A stretch of DNA of 64,000 nucleotides from Chloroflexota bacterium (GCA_022826485.1 JAJDUU010000021.1:1-64000), one strand, 5' to 3'; counted from the stretch's first letter, positions 52,416 to 61,708 are shown. Numbers and translations: made by a program. Notes: generated by a model not told the origin, from the letters alone.

Positions 52416-54152
52416 CTAATCCGCTCGATCCGCTGCCGCGTCATCGGATTGGGCCCGACGCAAACCGGCGAACCGGCCGCCGGCTCGGAGAAGCTCGTCC
52501 GGCGCCCCCTGCTCGATCACCCGGCCACGGTCCATCACGACGATCCGATCCGCGCCGATCACGGTTTCGATCCGATGGGTGACGACGATCAGGGTGCGGC
52601 CGCGCCGTGACGACGCAAGCGCGCGCCGCAGGTCGCGCTCGGTGACCACGTCCAGCGAGGCCGTGGCTTCGTCCAGGATGAGCAGGCGCGGCTGCCGCAG
52701 CAGCGCGCGGGCGATGGCGATCCGCTGTCGCTCGCCGGCGGAAATACTCTGGCCGAGCTCGCCAACCATGGTCTCGAGCCCCTGCGGCAGTCTGGCGAGG
52801 AAGTCGTCGAGCTGGGCGTCCCGCAGCGCCTGCCGCAACTCCGCGTCACCGGCGGTGCGCGTCGGATAGCGGATGTTGTCGGCGATGGTCGCGTCCCACA
52901 GCTTGGGCTCCTGGGGCACGAAGCCGACCTGCCGGCGCAGCCACGAGAGATCGAGCTCGCGCGTGTCGATGCCGTCGACTTGCACCGATCCCGCCTGCGG
53001 CGCATAGAGTCCGATCATGAGGTCCAGCAGCGTGGACTTTCCGCTGCCGGTTTCCCCCACGATGCCGAGGAATTCGCCCGGCTGGACCGAGAACGAGACG
53101 CCGAAGACGCCCGCGTCTTCCCGCGCGTAGCGGAAGGTGGCCTCTTGAAACTCAATCCGAGATCCCGCACCGGCCGCCGGTCGCCGCGGCGGTGTCCTGC
53201 CGCCGATCCGCTCCGGGGCCAGGCGGAACAGGGCGTCCACGCGCTCATACTCCGCTTCGATCCGCGCCCGGTTTCCCTGAAGCGTCAGCAGACGATGCAC
53301 AGAGACATAGATCCGAGGCGCCAGCGCCGCCGCCGCGATCAGCCCGCCGAGCGACAGCTGGTCGCCGGCAATGAGGACGGCCCCGAATCCAAAGGCCGCC
53401 GCCGTAACCAGCGCCTGGGCGGCCGGAGCAACGTGAGCTATCAGCACGTCGTGCAGGGCGACCGTCTTGGCCTTGGCGCGCCAATGCTCGTGGATCCATG
53501 CCAGCCATCGCCGGCGCTCGTGCGCCGTGGCGTCGAACACGCGGACGACTCGAATGCCGGCGAGCACCTCCTGGAGGAATCCCTGGCCGCGTTCGAGGTG
53601 CCCGAAGAACTGTCGGTCGAGACGCGTGGAAAGGGGTCCGAGGCGGGCAACGCCAACCGCCAGGACGGGAATCACGACGACGGCCATGAGTCCCAGCGGC
53701 CAGGCGATGACGAACATGGCCGCCAGCGCGGCCACCAGCAGCAGTGCGTGCGAGGCCGCGGGAAGCAACGATTGGGAGACATACAGCTCACCGATGCGCC
53801 CGCATGATCGGGTGAGTCGAAACACGAGCTGCGGCGAGGGGATCTGCTCAAGCTCGACCAGTTCGGCGGCCGAGACGCAGTCGAACGCCTTGAGGCGGAG
53901 GCGCCGCGAGACAGCCTCGCCGATCGAAGCCCGCATGTAGCTTTCGCTGGACGAGAGGATGAGCTGCACGAGGGCCGCTCCGGCCATCCCGCCGGCGAGC
54001 ACTGCCGCCAACCCGAGGTTACCGCCGGGCAGCGCATGGTCGACAAGGGCTCCGACGAGCAGCGCGGGAACGATGCCGACCGCCGCACCGCCGAGCATCA
54101 GCCCGGCCGCGAGCGCAATGGCTCGCCAGCGCCGACGAAGCTCCTGCCGCAC
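52416..54152 (-). CDS. ABC transporter permease/ATPase (ABC-B type exporter half)
   Basis: A 578-residue half-transporter: six membrane segments (residues 15-310), then an ATPase domain with GETGSGKST, FVPQEPKLWDATIADNIRYP, ISAGERQRIAIARALLR, LLILDEATASLD and VVTHR. The membrane domain begins with the basic RQELRRRWRAIALAAGLMLGGAA. The signature motif ISAGE instead of LSGGE is a minor variant. GTG 54152 gives the standard family length; an in-frame TTG at 54170 is possible, and the open frame runs on to 54386. Substrates could be peptides, lipids or drugs. Confidence 0.85.
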   Translation of the reverse strand: MRQELRRRWRAIALAAGLMLGGAAVGIVPALLVGALVDHALPGGNLGLAAVLAGGMAGAALVQLILSSSESYMRASIGEAVSRRLRLKAFDCVSAAELVELEQIPSPQLVFRLTRSCGRIGELYVSQSLLPAASHALLLVAALAAMFVIAWPLGLMAVVVIPVLAVGVARLGPLSTRLDRQFFGHLERGQGFLQEVLAGIRVVRVFDATAHERRRWLAWIHEHWRAKAKTVALHDVLIAHVAPAAQALVTAAAFGFGAVLIAGDQLSLGGLIAAAALAPRIYVSVHRLLTLQGNRARIEAEYERVDALFRLAPERIGGRTPPRRPAAGAGSRIEFQEATFRYAREDAGVFGVSFSVQPGEFLGIVGETGSGKSTLLDLMIGLYAPQAGSVQVDGIDTRELDLSWLRRQVGFVPQEPKLWDATIADNIRYPTRTAGDAELRQALRDAQLDDFLARLPQGLETMVGELGQSISAGERQRIAIARALLRQPRLLILDEATASLDVVTERDLRRALASSRRGRTLIVVTHRIETVIGADRIVVMDRGRVIEQGAPDELLRAGGRFAGLRRAQSDDAAADRAD

Positions 54153-54301
54153 GATGGCGGCCGACTCCAAGGCTCTGGGAGCTTCTGGCTTGGTGGCGAT
54201 GGCGGGTGTCGGAATCCTCGGCGTCGAGTCCCCAATAGTCTGTCGGCAATTGCCGCCGGCGTCAGTGCCGATTCCCGCCGAGAATTCGCCAAAACGGGGC
54301 T

Positions 54302-54307
54302 TATAAT
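54302..54307 (+). promoter_or_regulatory. perfect -10 hexamer TATAAT upstream of the sugar isomerase gene
   Basis: TATAAT at 54302-54307 lies 105 bases before ATG 54412. The -35 region 17 bases upstream is weak (CGAGAA), so an extended or activator-dependent promoter is possible. Confidence 0.35.
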
Positions 54308-54411
54308 GAAGTGGGCGAAAAGAGGCACTCGCTCCCGCGCATCTCCGGCCAACTCGCGCGCAGGCGGGGTGCCGCGGCGGCTCCAATCACCACTTCCCCA
54401 GCGAGGCCGCA

Positions 54412-55260
54412 ATGAAGCTCGGCTACTTTCACAACGGGCACTTTCCGCCGATCGACTTCGAGGAGTTCGTGCGCTGGGGCGCGGCCAACGGCTACCAGGC
54501 CATCGACGTGCCGCTGTTCCAGCCCGAGGCCCGCGCCATCTGCGAGCGGCACGGCCTGGAGCCGACATCCACCACGGGCATGGTCTGCCAGCCCATCGCC
54601 ACCGATGCGGAGGCGCGGACGGAGCAAGCGGCCGAGGCCCGCCGGGCGCTGGACTACGCCGCCGCCGAGCAGATCCCGCTTGCGTGGCTGGGTCACCAAA
54701 TGGCGCCCGGCCTGGGGTTCGACGCCAGCGTCCGCCTATTCGCGGAGGGGGTGGCGCCGGTGCTGGACCACGCGCAGCGCGTGGGCGTGCGCCTGGTGAT
54801 GGAGAACTGGGCCGACGGCGGTCGCAACCTGGCCTATGCCCCGGCGCACTGGGAGGCGATCTTCGACGCCGTGCCGCACGAGGCGCTGGGGCTCTGCTTC
54901 GATCCATCGCACCTGGCCTGGCTGGGCATCGACTACCTGCGCGCGGCGCGGGAGTTCGGCTCGCGCATCTACCACGCCCACGCCAAGGACACCGAGTTTC
55001 TGCCGGAGGCGCGATACCGCTACGGAGTGATTGGGGCCGAGCGAGGGCGAATCGGCCAGGGAACCTACCGCTTCCGGATTCCGGGATTCGGCGTTATCGA
55101 CTGGCCCGCCTACATCACGGCACTGCTGGAGATCGGCTACGACGGCCCGCTGGTCGTCGAGCACGAGGACCCGTTCTGGAGCGCCAGGCACGATCCCGAG
55201 CAGGACGCGCTGCAGGGGCTGGTCTTGGCCCAGCGGTTCCTGGCGCCGCTGCTGGTTTAG
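54412..55260 (+). CDS. sugar phosphate isomerase/epimerase (AP endonuclease-2 TIM barrel)
   Basis: A 282-residue TIM-barrel protein. It begins MKLGYFHNGHFPPIDFEEFVRWGAANGYQAIDVP and has the metal-binding ladder of the family: Glu in VRLVMENWADG, Asp/His in LCFDPSHLAWLGID, His in IYHAHAKDTEFLP and Glu in LVVEHEDPFW. These xylose-isomerase-like proteins isomerise or epimerise keto-sugars and cyclitols. GCGAGG lies five bases before the ATG. Convergent with the ProX-like gene. Confidence 0.88.
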   Translation: MKLGYFHNGHFPPIDFEEFVRWGAANGYQAIDVPLFQPEARAICERHGLEPTSTTGMVCQPIATDAEARTEQAAEARRALDYAAAEQIPLAWLGHQMAPGLGFDASVRLFAEGVAPVLDHAQRVGVRLVMENWADGGRNLAYAPAHWEAIFDAVPHEALGLCFDPSHLAWLGIDYLRAAREFGSRIYHAHAKDTEFLPEARYRYGVIGAERGRIGQGTYRFRIPGFGVIDWPAYITALLEIGYDGPLVVEHEDPFWSARHDPEQDALQGLVLAQRFLAPLLV

Positions 55261-55286
55261 GCGTTCAGCGGGCGGCGTTGAGTCGG

Positions 55287-56312
55287 CTATTCGATAGGCC
55301 AGCCGTCGGGGATCTCGTTGGCGTCGAGCGCGGACTTGATGGCTTCGGCGGCCTCGGGCGTCACCCAGGCTGACCATACGCTCACGTGGCTCTTGAGCCA
55401 CCAGAGCGCGGTTTCGTTGATACTCGCATCCCGATTCTCGAGCCGCCATTTGCCGACGTCTTTGTAGCGCTCCAGGTCCAGGTTCCAGGCTTGGAGCATC
55501 TCGACGACATCCGGCGCCCGCGCGGGGATGTCTCGATACACGGCGATCGAAATCGTCGCATCTCGATAGGCGCAGGCCTTGGTCGTATCCCAGCATTCGT
55601 CGCTGTACTCAGGCTCCTTCAACCGGACCAGGTCCAGCTCGGTCGCGGGGTCGTTGGTTCCCCACTGGTAGCCGAGCCACGGTTCCCTTCGTTCGTAGGC
55701 CCCGTAGAGGTCGGCGTTCGCCGCGGCGCCGTCTCCCGGATTGACGATGTGGATGTGGTCCGAAAGTCCGTATGCCTCGATCTGCTCGGCGTTGATCTCT
55801 TCGCAAACCCAGCCGATGACGCAGGAAACCAATCGCGCTTTCCCGCGAGTTTCGCTGGTGGCGAACAGCGCCTTGTATTTCTCGTCCTTGAGGTCGTCGA
55901 CACTGTCCAACTCGGGGTACTGCTCCTGAAGGTAGGCGGGGATTACGAAGGCTGACTGCCAATCTCTGCCGAGACTCTCGCCGACCAACTCGACGTCGCC
56001 CGCGGCCAGGGCCTCCACCCAGGCGTCCTCCTGGTTTGGCAGCCAGATCTCCATGGTTACCTGCGTGTCACCGCGACGCAGGCCCTGCAACAGGGGCAGG
56101 GTGGCGCCGAACACCAGCTCGGTGGGATAGCCGTAGCCCTTTTCGACGAGGTATTGAGCGACGCGATTCTGGAATTGGGCGCTGGTCCAGTTCAGGTCGC
56201 TGAATACGATGGGATCCTTCTCCGCAACCACTTCGTCCGGGCCGCAGGCTGTCACGAGAGTGACGGCGAGCAGCGTCATCGCCATGACGGACAGTCTGGC
56301 CAACTTCAACAT
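55287..56312 (-). CDS. glycine betaine/proline-type ABC transporter substrate-binding lipoprotein (ProX/OpuAC-like)
   Basis: A 341-residue binding protein. The signal MLKLARLSVMAMTLLAVTLVTAC ends in a lipobox Cys. The mature part opens KDPIVFSDLNWTSAQFQNRVAQYLVEKGYGYPTELVFG, typical of betaine/choline-binding proteins, with an aromatic-rich pocket (EIWLPNQEDAW; YEAREPWLGYQWG as ERREPWLGYQW). No permease or ATPase gene is near it. The mutarotase-like gene upstream on the same strand is 34 bases away and may share its transcript. Confidence 0.85.
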   Translation of the reverse strand: MLKLARLSVMAMTLLAVTLVTACGPDEVVAEKDPIVFSDLNWTSAQFQNRVAQYLVEKGYGYPTELVFGATLPLLQGLRRGDTQVTMEIWLPNQEDAWVEALAAGDVELVGESLGRDWQSAFVIPAYLQEQYPELDSVDDLKDEKYKALFATSETRGKARLVSCVIGWVCEEINAEQIEAYGLSDHIHIVNPGDGAAANADLYGAYERREPWLGYQWGTNDPATELDLVRLKEPEYSDECWDTTKACAYRDATISIAVYRDIPARAPDVVEMLQAWNLDLERYKDVGKWRLENRDASINETALWWLKSHVSVWSAWVTPEAAEAIKSALDANEIPDGWPIE

Positions 56313-56346
56313 GCGGCAGATCTCCCTTGCTATTGCTTCAGGCTGT

Positions 56347-56772
56347 TTACAGCACGCCCTTGGTGAGAATCAGATTGCCATAGGGCCGCCGCTCGCCGGT
56401 GGCCACGATCGCGAAGGCCTGTCGTGCCCGCTCGTAGAAGGCATGGCGCTCCACCCGCTCAAAGGCCACCGGCGCTCCGTGGGCCGCCTCGGCGGTCCGG
56501 CGGAACTCGGCCACGATGGGCAACTCGGTGTCAGGCTCGCCCACCACCGCCATCACCGCCGCCGGCGCCTCGACGTACTCATCGAGCGGCAGCACGGACA
56601 GGATCGCGTCGGCGACGCGCGTGGCGTCGACGCCGTCGAGGCGCACCAGCCGTCGGGCGTTGGCATCGGCGGGAAAGTTCGCGTCGGCGATCACGATTTC
56701 GTCGCCGTGTCCCATGGCCGCAAGCACCCGCAGCAGGTCCGGCCCCAGGAGCGGGTCGATGCCTTTCAACAT
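56347..56772 (-). CDS. fucU: RbsD/FucU-family sugar mutarotase
   Basis: A 141-residue FucU-like protein. The N-terminal MLKGIDPLLGPDLLRVLAAMGHGDEIVIADANFPA carries the catalytic His22 of the mutarotase site, with Asp30 nearby. The end YGNLILTKGVL matches the Y-(A/G)-N motif of the family. It interconverts anomers of fucose or similar sugars. It precedes the ProX-like gene by 34 bases, an unusual neighbour for sugar use; the sugar isomerase at 54412 is the nearest sugar gene. Confidence 0.9.
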   Translation of the reverse strand: MLKGIDPLLGPDLLRVLAAMGHGDEIVIADANFPADANARRLVRLDGVDATRVADAILSVLPLDEYVEAPAAVMAVVGEPDTELPIVAEFRRTAEAAHGAPVAFERVERHAFYERARQAFAIVATGERRPYGNLILTKGVL

Positions 56773-56835
56773 GGGGGCGTCCTCAAGTGCCGGTGCGGCG
56801 GCATCGTGGCACACCGGGCGGCTAAGCTTCGCGGC

Positions 56836-58062
56836 ATGGACGGAGACGAGGCATGCGGGCCACAAGGCGCGACGACGCGGGGCGCCGAATCGGGTCGCTC
56901 CGGCGCGATCGTTGAGGGCGAGAATCTCGAAGAGCACGTGGAGCGCGTGCCGGTCGGGCTCAATGACGCCGGCGACGCCGCAGACCGGGTGTCCGAAGAG
57001 ACCGTCGACCGCCTGTGGATCGAGGCGGACGGAGAGCTGGTCAGCCAGCTCTGGGTCGTCGACGTCACGGTGCGGGCATGGGGCGCCGAGTTGCGCAGCG
57101 CCGGCGTCGCGGGCGTGGGGACGCCCGAACCGCATCGGATGAAAGGCTATGCCCGGCGTCTGATGGCGGCCTGCGAGCGGTTTGCGGCGAACCAGGGCTA
57201 TGCCATCAGCACGCTGTTCGGGATTCCGGACTTCTATCACCGCTTCGGCTACGCCACCATCTGCCCGGAGTACGAATTTCGAATCGAGCCTGACGCGCTT
57301 GAGACGGGAGTGCGGCCCGCGGCGTTGGACGAGGTTTCGCCAACCGACTGGAGCGCCATTGCGCGCCTGTGCAACGCGGCCTACGGATCGCTGGAGGGCT
57401 CGGTCATCCGGCGGGAGGGCGCGTGGCGAGGTCCCAGGCAGGGCTCAGATTGGTTCCGAGTACCCCGTGCGTTGGTGACTCGCGATGCGCGTGGGCAACC
57501 CGTGAGCTATGCCGTGGTGGACACCGAGCTGACGGACGGTTGCCTGGCCGTGGCGGAAGCCGCGGCGCGCGATGACGCCGCCGGGAAGGCGCTGGCCGGC
57601 GGCTTGGCCGAGATGGCCAGATCGCGCGGCGCGACGGGTGTGCTGGCCCGGCTGCATCCGGACACGGGGCTGGGCCCGCTGCTGACTCGGTGCGGCGGCG
57701 CGGCCGCAGTGACTCGTCCCGATGACGCTGGGTACATGCTGTGCATCGTCGACCTGGACGCCGTGTTGCGGAAATGCGCGCCGGCGCTCGTCGACCGGGC
57801 AGCCGCGTGCGATTCGCCGGTCCCCGAGACGTTGCACATTCGGACCGACATCGGCGATGGGCGGATCGCGCTCGGCGGCGCAGCGCCGCCCGCCAAGCTA
57901 TCCATGGATCGGCTCGGGCTGGCGCAGCTTCTCTTCGGCTACCGGACGTTTAGCGAGCTTCGCGAAACTGGCGCCGCCAACGCCCGCGGCGTCTCCGACG
58001 AGGTGCTCGCGGCGCTGTTCCCGCGAAATGACGGCTACTGCTTCTGGCCCGACCGCTATTGA
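56836..58062 (+). CDS. Eis-like GNAT family N-acetyltransferase
   Basis: A 408-residue protein matching the size and order of Eis family: an N-terminal GNAT domain with the acetyl-CoA loop EPHRMKGYARRLMAACERFAANQGYAISTLFG, IPDFYHRFGYATICPEYEFRI, a second GNAT-like domain (RARDARGQPVSYAVVDTEL region, residues 165-300), and a sterol-carrier-like C-terminal domain (LHIRTDIGDGRIALGGAAPPAKLSMDRLGLAQLLFGYRTFSEL). Eis relatives acetylate aminoglycosides or protein lysines. ATG 56836 is chosen; a longer frame is open upstream through the divergent fucU region. Confidence 0.85.
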   Translation: MDGDEACGPQGATTRGAESGRSGAIVEGENLEEHVERVPVGLNDAGDAADRVSEETVDRLWIEADGELVSQLWVVDVTVRAWGAELRSAGVAGVGTPEPHRMKGYARRLMAACERFAANQGYAISTLFGIPDFYHRFGYATICPEYEFRIEPDALETGVRPAALDEVSPTDWSAIARLCNAAYGSLEGSVIRREGAWRGPRQGSDWFRVPRALVTRDARGQPVSYAVVDTELTDGCLAVAEAAARDDAAGKALAGGLAEMARSRGATGVLARLHPDTGLGPLLTRCGGAAAVTRPDDAGYMLCIVDLDAVLRKCAPALVDRAAACDSPVPETLHIRTDIGDGRIALGGAAPPAKLSMDRLGLAQLLFGYRTFSELRETGAANARGVSDEVLAALFPRNDGYCFWPDRY

Positions 58063-58122
58063 TACGGCGCCTCGGGTTCATCCGGCTGCGACATGCAGTC
58101 GCGGTGATCCCGTTGGCCGGCG

Positions 58123-58827
58123 TTAGGGCTCGAATACCAACGCCGGCAGTTCAGTAAGGCGCGTTATCCGTTCGACGTTCGCCGGTCCGGGGCCCTCATC
58201 GTGACGGTCGAGCCAGACGCCGCGGAGCCCGGCGTCGCAGGCTCCGATCGCATCCGCGTCCAACCGGTCGCCCACATGCAGGCACGCCGACGGCGGCGCG
58301 CCCATGGCTTCGCAGGCCGCCTCGAAGATCTGCGGAGCCGGCTTGGCGAACCCTAAGTCTTCGGAGGCGATGACCGCTGCGAAGCGGTCCAGGGCGCCAA
58401 CGCCGGCGAGCTTCTGCCGCTGGTGCACCGACCCGCCGTTGGTGATGACGCCGAGCGGGTAGCGACTCAAGGCGTCGAGGGCGGCGACCGCGTCGGGGTA
58501 GAGGCTCCAGGACCCCTCGTAGCGCTCGCGGTAGACGGCGTAGACGGCATCGGCCTCGGCGTCGGACATCTCGCCTGGCGTGACGTGGAACAAGTCGCGG
58601 ATCCGCCACCGGCGTTGGCCCGCATATGAGGTTTCGCCCCGCAGATAGCGATCGAAGTGCAATTCCGTCAGATCGTCCCAGCGTTGCAGGAGACGCTCGG
58701 CTGAACCTGGCAGCCGGTCTCTGAATCTATGGAACAGGCCAAGCGCGCCGGCGCGCGATGCCCCGGCGTGATCGACCAGCGTGCCGTCGATGTCGAAGAA
58801 CACGACCTGGATGGGTGAACGTGGCAT
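58123..58827 (-). CDS. HAD-family hydrolase (subfamily IA)
   Basis: A 234-residue HAD phosphatase/hydrolase. Motif I VVFFDIDGTLVDH with both Asps, motif II GVITNGGS, motif III Lys in GFAKPAPQIFE, and motif IV LHVGDRLDADAIGACDAG. A cap domain lies between motif I and II (about 20-120). ATG 58827 fits family start MPRSPIQVVFFD. Convergent with the Eis-like gene and separated from the next gene by about 190 bases of non-coding sequence. Confidence 0.9.
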   Translation of the reverse strand: MPRSPIQVVFFDIDGTLVDHAGASRAGALGLFHRFRDRLPGSAERLLQRWDDLTELHFDRYLRGETSYAGQRRWRIRDLFHVTPGEMSDAEADAVYAVYRERYEGSWSLYPDAVAALDALSRYPLGVITNGGSVHQRQKLAGVGALDRFAAVIASEDLGFAKPAPQIFEAACEAMGAPPSACLHVGDRLDADAIGACDAGLRGVWLDRHDEGPGPANVERITRLTELPALVFEP

Positions 58828-59195
58828 GTCAAGCGGTTCGGGCGGGCGATGGCGCATCGGGCCGGTCGGATTCGCGAAGCATAGCCCGCCGCAGTCACCG
58901 CGAAACGACTCGCCGGCCGTCACGCCGCGTCTCGATGTCCCGCACGGCGCGGGCCACAGGGCTGAGATTCCAGCGGCAATCCGGCTGGGACGGCTATGCC
59001 AGAATCGGGCGTGGCATGAGGCTCTATGGCGTAGCCCGTGATGACGATTGGCGGGGCTTCGAGTCCCGATCTCAGGTGCGCGGCACCGCGAATGCCAGCG
59101 TTCGCGCACCAGACGATTGGACGATTTGGGAAGGGCCTTGCCAGTTACACGTGGCGATCCCCGATCAGAGCACACCGCGCGTGATCGGCTGACCC
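58828..59195. other. non-coding gap with a possible 58-aa ORF
   Basis: About 370 bases. I see no hairpin with T-tract or repeat. The only coding candidate is the small ORF at 59016-59192. Confidence 0.4.
59016..59192 (+). CDS. small hypothetical protein (58 aa), weak
   Basis: ATG 59016 to TGA 59192 encodes MRLYGVARDDDWRGFESRSQ ... ENDING VAIPDQSTPRVIG, hydrophilic, Trp-rich (three Trp), without recognised domain. It ends three bases before the ATG of the membrane protein gene at 59196, a spacing that suggests a coupled operon gene; nothing else supports it, so it may be a chance frame. Confidence 0.3.
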   Translation: MRLYGVARDDDWRGFESRSQVRGTANASVRAPDDWTIWEGPCQLHVAIPDQSTPRVIG

Positions 59196-60119
59196 ATGTC
59201 CACCTTCAGCGCGGCGTGGAACGGTTCCCTCGGCTACACGCGCCAGGGACTGCGCATTCTGGGGGAGACTCCCTGGCTGTACGTTCAGATCCTGTGCGCC
59301 TTTGCCGCGCCGGCGGCAGTTGCCGCCTATGTCACGGCGTCCGACCTGCCGGAGGGATTCGGTCGATCGGCGCTGCTTTACGTCCTGAACGCCATCTCCG
59401 CGTCAGCCGCACCGGTCGTGGTGATGATTGCCGTCGCCGCCGGGTTTCATGGGGTGAGCCTGGGCTTCATCAGCGCGATGCGCCAGGGACTCTGGTGGCT
59501 CCCGCGCTATCTGTGGACGAACGTGCACACGACGGTCATCTTTTGGGTACCGATCCTGGCCCTGTTGAATCTGTTCGAGTGGCAGCGGAATGAGGCGACG
59601 GTCGAAGGTGGTCTGGGCGTGGTGGTTACGGCTGCCTGGGTGGTGCTGATCGGCGCCGCGGCGCTCTACATCCACTCGCGCACGCTCCTGGCGCCGTTCT
59701 TCGCGGTGCACGGCAACCTGCCCGCCACGCTGGCGACGATCGAGTCGTGGCGCATGAGCGGCCGGCGGTTTCCGATCGTGTTCGGCACTTTCGTCGTGTC
59801 GTCGGCGCCCACGGCTGTGCCGCTGGCGATTGTGCTGACGACGCTGGCGTTCACGCTGGACGAAGCAACCGGGGTCAGGGCGACGTACGCGGCCATGCTG
59901 CCGGCGCTCGTGTGGGCGACCATCAAGCTGGTGCGGCCGTTCCTCATCACGGCGACCTACGGCATGTATTCGGACCTCTGGACCGAGGAACAGCAGCGCC
60001 GGGCGGAAGAGGGGGCGCCACCGGTGCCGATGCTGGCACGGCCGCTGCTTTTGATCTCGCGCTGGATCCCGCGACTGGCCGGTCGCGCGATCGGGCGTCG
60101 CATCGAGTGGACCGCGTGA
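59196..60119 (+). CDS. uncharacterised polytopic membrane protein
   Basis: A 307-residue protein with about six hydrophobic segments (residues 25-46, 60-86, 105-128, 142-165, 195-222, 232-258), Ala/Val/Leu-rich. The segment arrangement, with an N-terminal amphipathic helix WNGSLGYTRQGLRILGETPWL, recalls DUF975/GPDPase-membrane-domain proteins, but no diagnostic motif was seen. The TGA stop overlaps the GTG of the next gene by four bases, so both are co-translated. Function unknown. Confidence 0.7.
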   Translation: MSTFSAAWNGSLGYTRQGLRILGETPWLYVQILCAFAAPAAVAAYVTASDLPEGFGRSALLYVLNAISASAAPVVVMIAVAAGFHGVSLGFISAMRQGLWWLPRYLWTNVHTTVIFWVPILALLNLFEWQRNEATVEGGLGVVVTAAWVVLIGAAALYIHSRTLLAPFFAVHGNLPATLATIESWRMSGRRFPIVFGTFVVSSAPTAVPLAIVLTTLAFTLDEATGVRATYAAMLPALVWATIKLVRPFLITATYGMYSDLWTEEQQRRAEEGAPPVPMLARPLLLISRWIPRLAGRAIGRRIEWTA

Positions 60120-61027
60120 GCCGAGAAGCGACGCGGCTGAGTCTGGCGCTGTCCCTGGATGCCCGGCGGCACGTGCGCGACGGCAGCGCCGAGGCATTGG
60201 CCGACGCCATTCGACGCGGCGCCGACCTGCACATCGGGACCGAGTTTCGCCACAACGAGCACGTGGATACGTCGTCGGACAGTCCGGAGGTCGTGCGGGA
60301 GCTGGCGGAATTTCGGACGACCTATCTGATCGAGGATCGCTGGTCGGCAGGCATCATGACGCTGCGACAGCCGGTGAGTCTCCCCGAGGCATTCGGCCCG
60401 CGGCCGTCGATGTCGTTCTTCCTCTACAACCAGGACGGCACGCAGGCCATCGCGCGACCGCATCTCGACGGACGGCCAAGCGCCGCAGAAACCGGCGCGG
60501 TGCCGATCGACAGTCATCCCGACATGCCCAAGTACCACGCGCTCGACAGCTGGGACGCCGCCACCAATGCCCCGAGCAGCAACTTCATCTACGACTTCGA
60601 GCACTTCGATTTCCTGGTGCGGGACAACTGGACCGAGGTCTTGGCGCACGACGCCGAGGGCGCGGTGGTTCACGGTTCGGCGGACGCCCTGGGCGACATC
60701 TGCGGCAGCGGAGGCGAGGTCAAGGCCGCGGTCCGGGGCCTGTGCGCGGACCTTGCCGAGCCTGAAACGCCCGCCACTGACCACGAGGTCTTCGTCCAGG
60801 TCGGATCGAGCTACTACTACACCGAACAGCGGCTATTCATCGCCGGCACGCACCCGCTGCCGCGAGTTCGGGCGGCGGTCCCGCTGCGGTACGCCGCCCG
60901 GGCCTGGGATTTCGGCTGGCTGATCCTGCGCACCGACGGCCGCGTGATCCGCCGGCTGTGCGATCCGTACACGCTGCGCTTTCGCGACAGCGAGTCGCGC
61001 CATGCCATCCGGTGGTTCGTGCGGTGA
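60116..61027 (+). CDS. unrecognised 303-aa soluble protein, coupled to membrane gene
   Basis: GTG 60116 overlaps the preceding stop by four bases. The protein has no signal peptide or membrane segment. It is acidic, with blocks LADAIRRGADLHIGTEFRHNEHVDTSS, LIEDRWSAGIMTLRQPVSLP, RPSMSFFLYNQDGTQAIARPHLDG, VPIDSHPDMPKYHALDSWDAATNAPSSNF, and an end WDFGWLILRTDGRVIRRLCDPYTLRF. The arrangement of His/Asp blocks could fit a metal enzyme, but I recognise no family. The earlier open frame back to 59747 is a shadow of the membrane gene. Confidence 0.75.
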   Translation: MSREATRLSLALSLDARRHVRDGSAEALADAIRRGADLHIGTEFRHNEHVDTSSDSPEVVRELAEFRTTYLIEDRWSAGIMTLRQPVSLPEAFGPRPSMSFFLYNQDGTQAIARPHLDGRPSAAETGAVPIDSHPDMPKYHALDSWDAATNAPSSNFIYDFEHFDFLVRDNWTEVLAHDAEGAVVHGSADALGDICGSGGEVKAAVRGLCADLAEPETPATDHEVFVQVGSSYYYTEQRLFIAGTHPLPRVRAAVPLRYAARAWDFGWLILRTDGRVIRRLCDPYTLRFRDSESRHAIRWFVR

Positions 61028-61039
61028 TCGCCTAGCAGC

Positions 61040-61708
61040 TCACGGCCGGCAGTTGAATCCGGCCGCGGTCGACCCGTCGCCGGAGCAGTTGAGCGTCACG
61101 CCGGTCTTCATCTCCGATATCGTGATCTCCTGCTGCGGCGCCGACGACTCGCCGTCGGTCGCCGTGCCGACGGGCACCGCCTCGATCTTGGCCAGCGTGT
61201 TGAACGATGCCTGGTGCCCTTCCTTGATCTGGCCGAAGAGCGTGAAGTCCGGCGACAGCCGGCCCTGCTCCGTGAGGTCGTCCAGGATGATGAAGAACTG
61301 CGAGCCGTTGGAGTTGGGCGTGCCCTTGTTGGCCATCGCCAGCCCGCCGCGGACGTAGGGCCGCTGCGGCGGCTCGATCTCGAAGGAATAGCCGGGGCCT
61401 CCCGTGCCTGTGCCGCTGGGATCGCCGCCCTGCACCATAAAGCCCGGAATCAAGCGGTGGAAGGTGACTCCGTCGAAATAGCCCTCGTTGGCCAGGAAAA
61501 GGAAGTTGTTCACGGCCAGCGGCGCTTCCTCAGCGAACAAGGTAAAGGTCATACGTCCCAGACTGGTGGTGACGATCACCCAGGGCTCGCCGGCGGGAAT
61601 GTCCATGGCCGGATAGGCGGCGTAGGTCTTGGGTCCCTCGGGTTCGGCTTCACCGCATCCCACGGCCACCACAACCAGCACCAACGCCACCAGTGCGAGT
61701 CGCAACAT
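61040..61708 (-). CDS. cyclophilin-type peptidyl-prolyl isomerase lipoprotein, tandem copy 1
   Basis: A 222-residue PPIase. The signal MLRLALVALVLVVVAVGC ends in a lipobox. The active site is intact: FHRLIPGFMVQGGDPSGTG, GGLAMANKGTPNSNGSQFFII. ATG 61708 fits the signal; ATG 61717 is also in frame. Nearly identical to the gene at 61987 (four substitutions before the C-terminal tail). Two C-terminal Cys (LNC, FNC). Probably a fold assistant on the outer face of the membrane. Confidence 0.92.
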   Translation of the reverse strand: MLRLALVALVLVVVAVGCGEAEPEGPKTYAAYPAMDIPAGEPWVIVTTSLGRMTFTLFAEEAPLAVNNFLFLANEGYFDGVTFHRLIPGFMVQGGDPSGTGTGGPGYSFEIEPPQRPYVRGGLAMANKGTPNSNGSQFFIILDDLTEQGRLSPDFTLFGQIKEGHQASFNTLAKIEAVPVGTATDGESSAPQQEITISEMKTGVTLNCSGDGSTAAGFNCRP

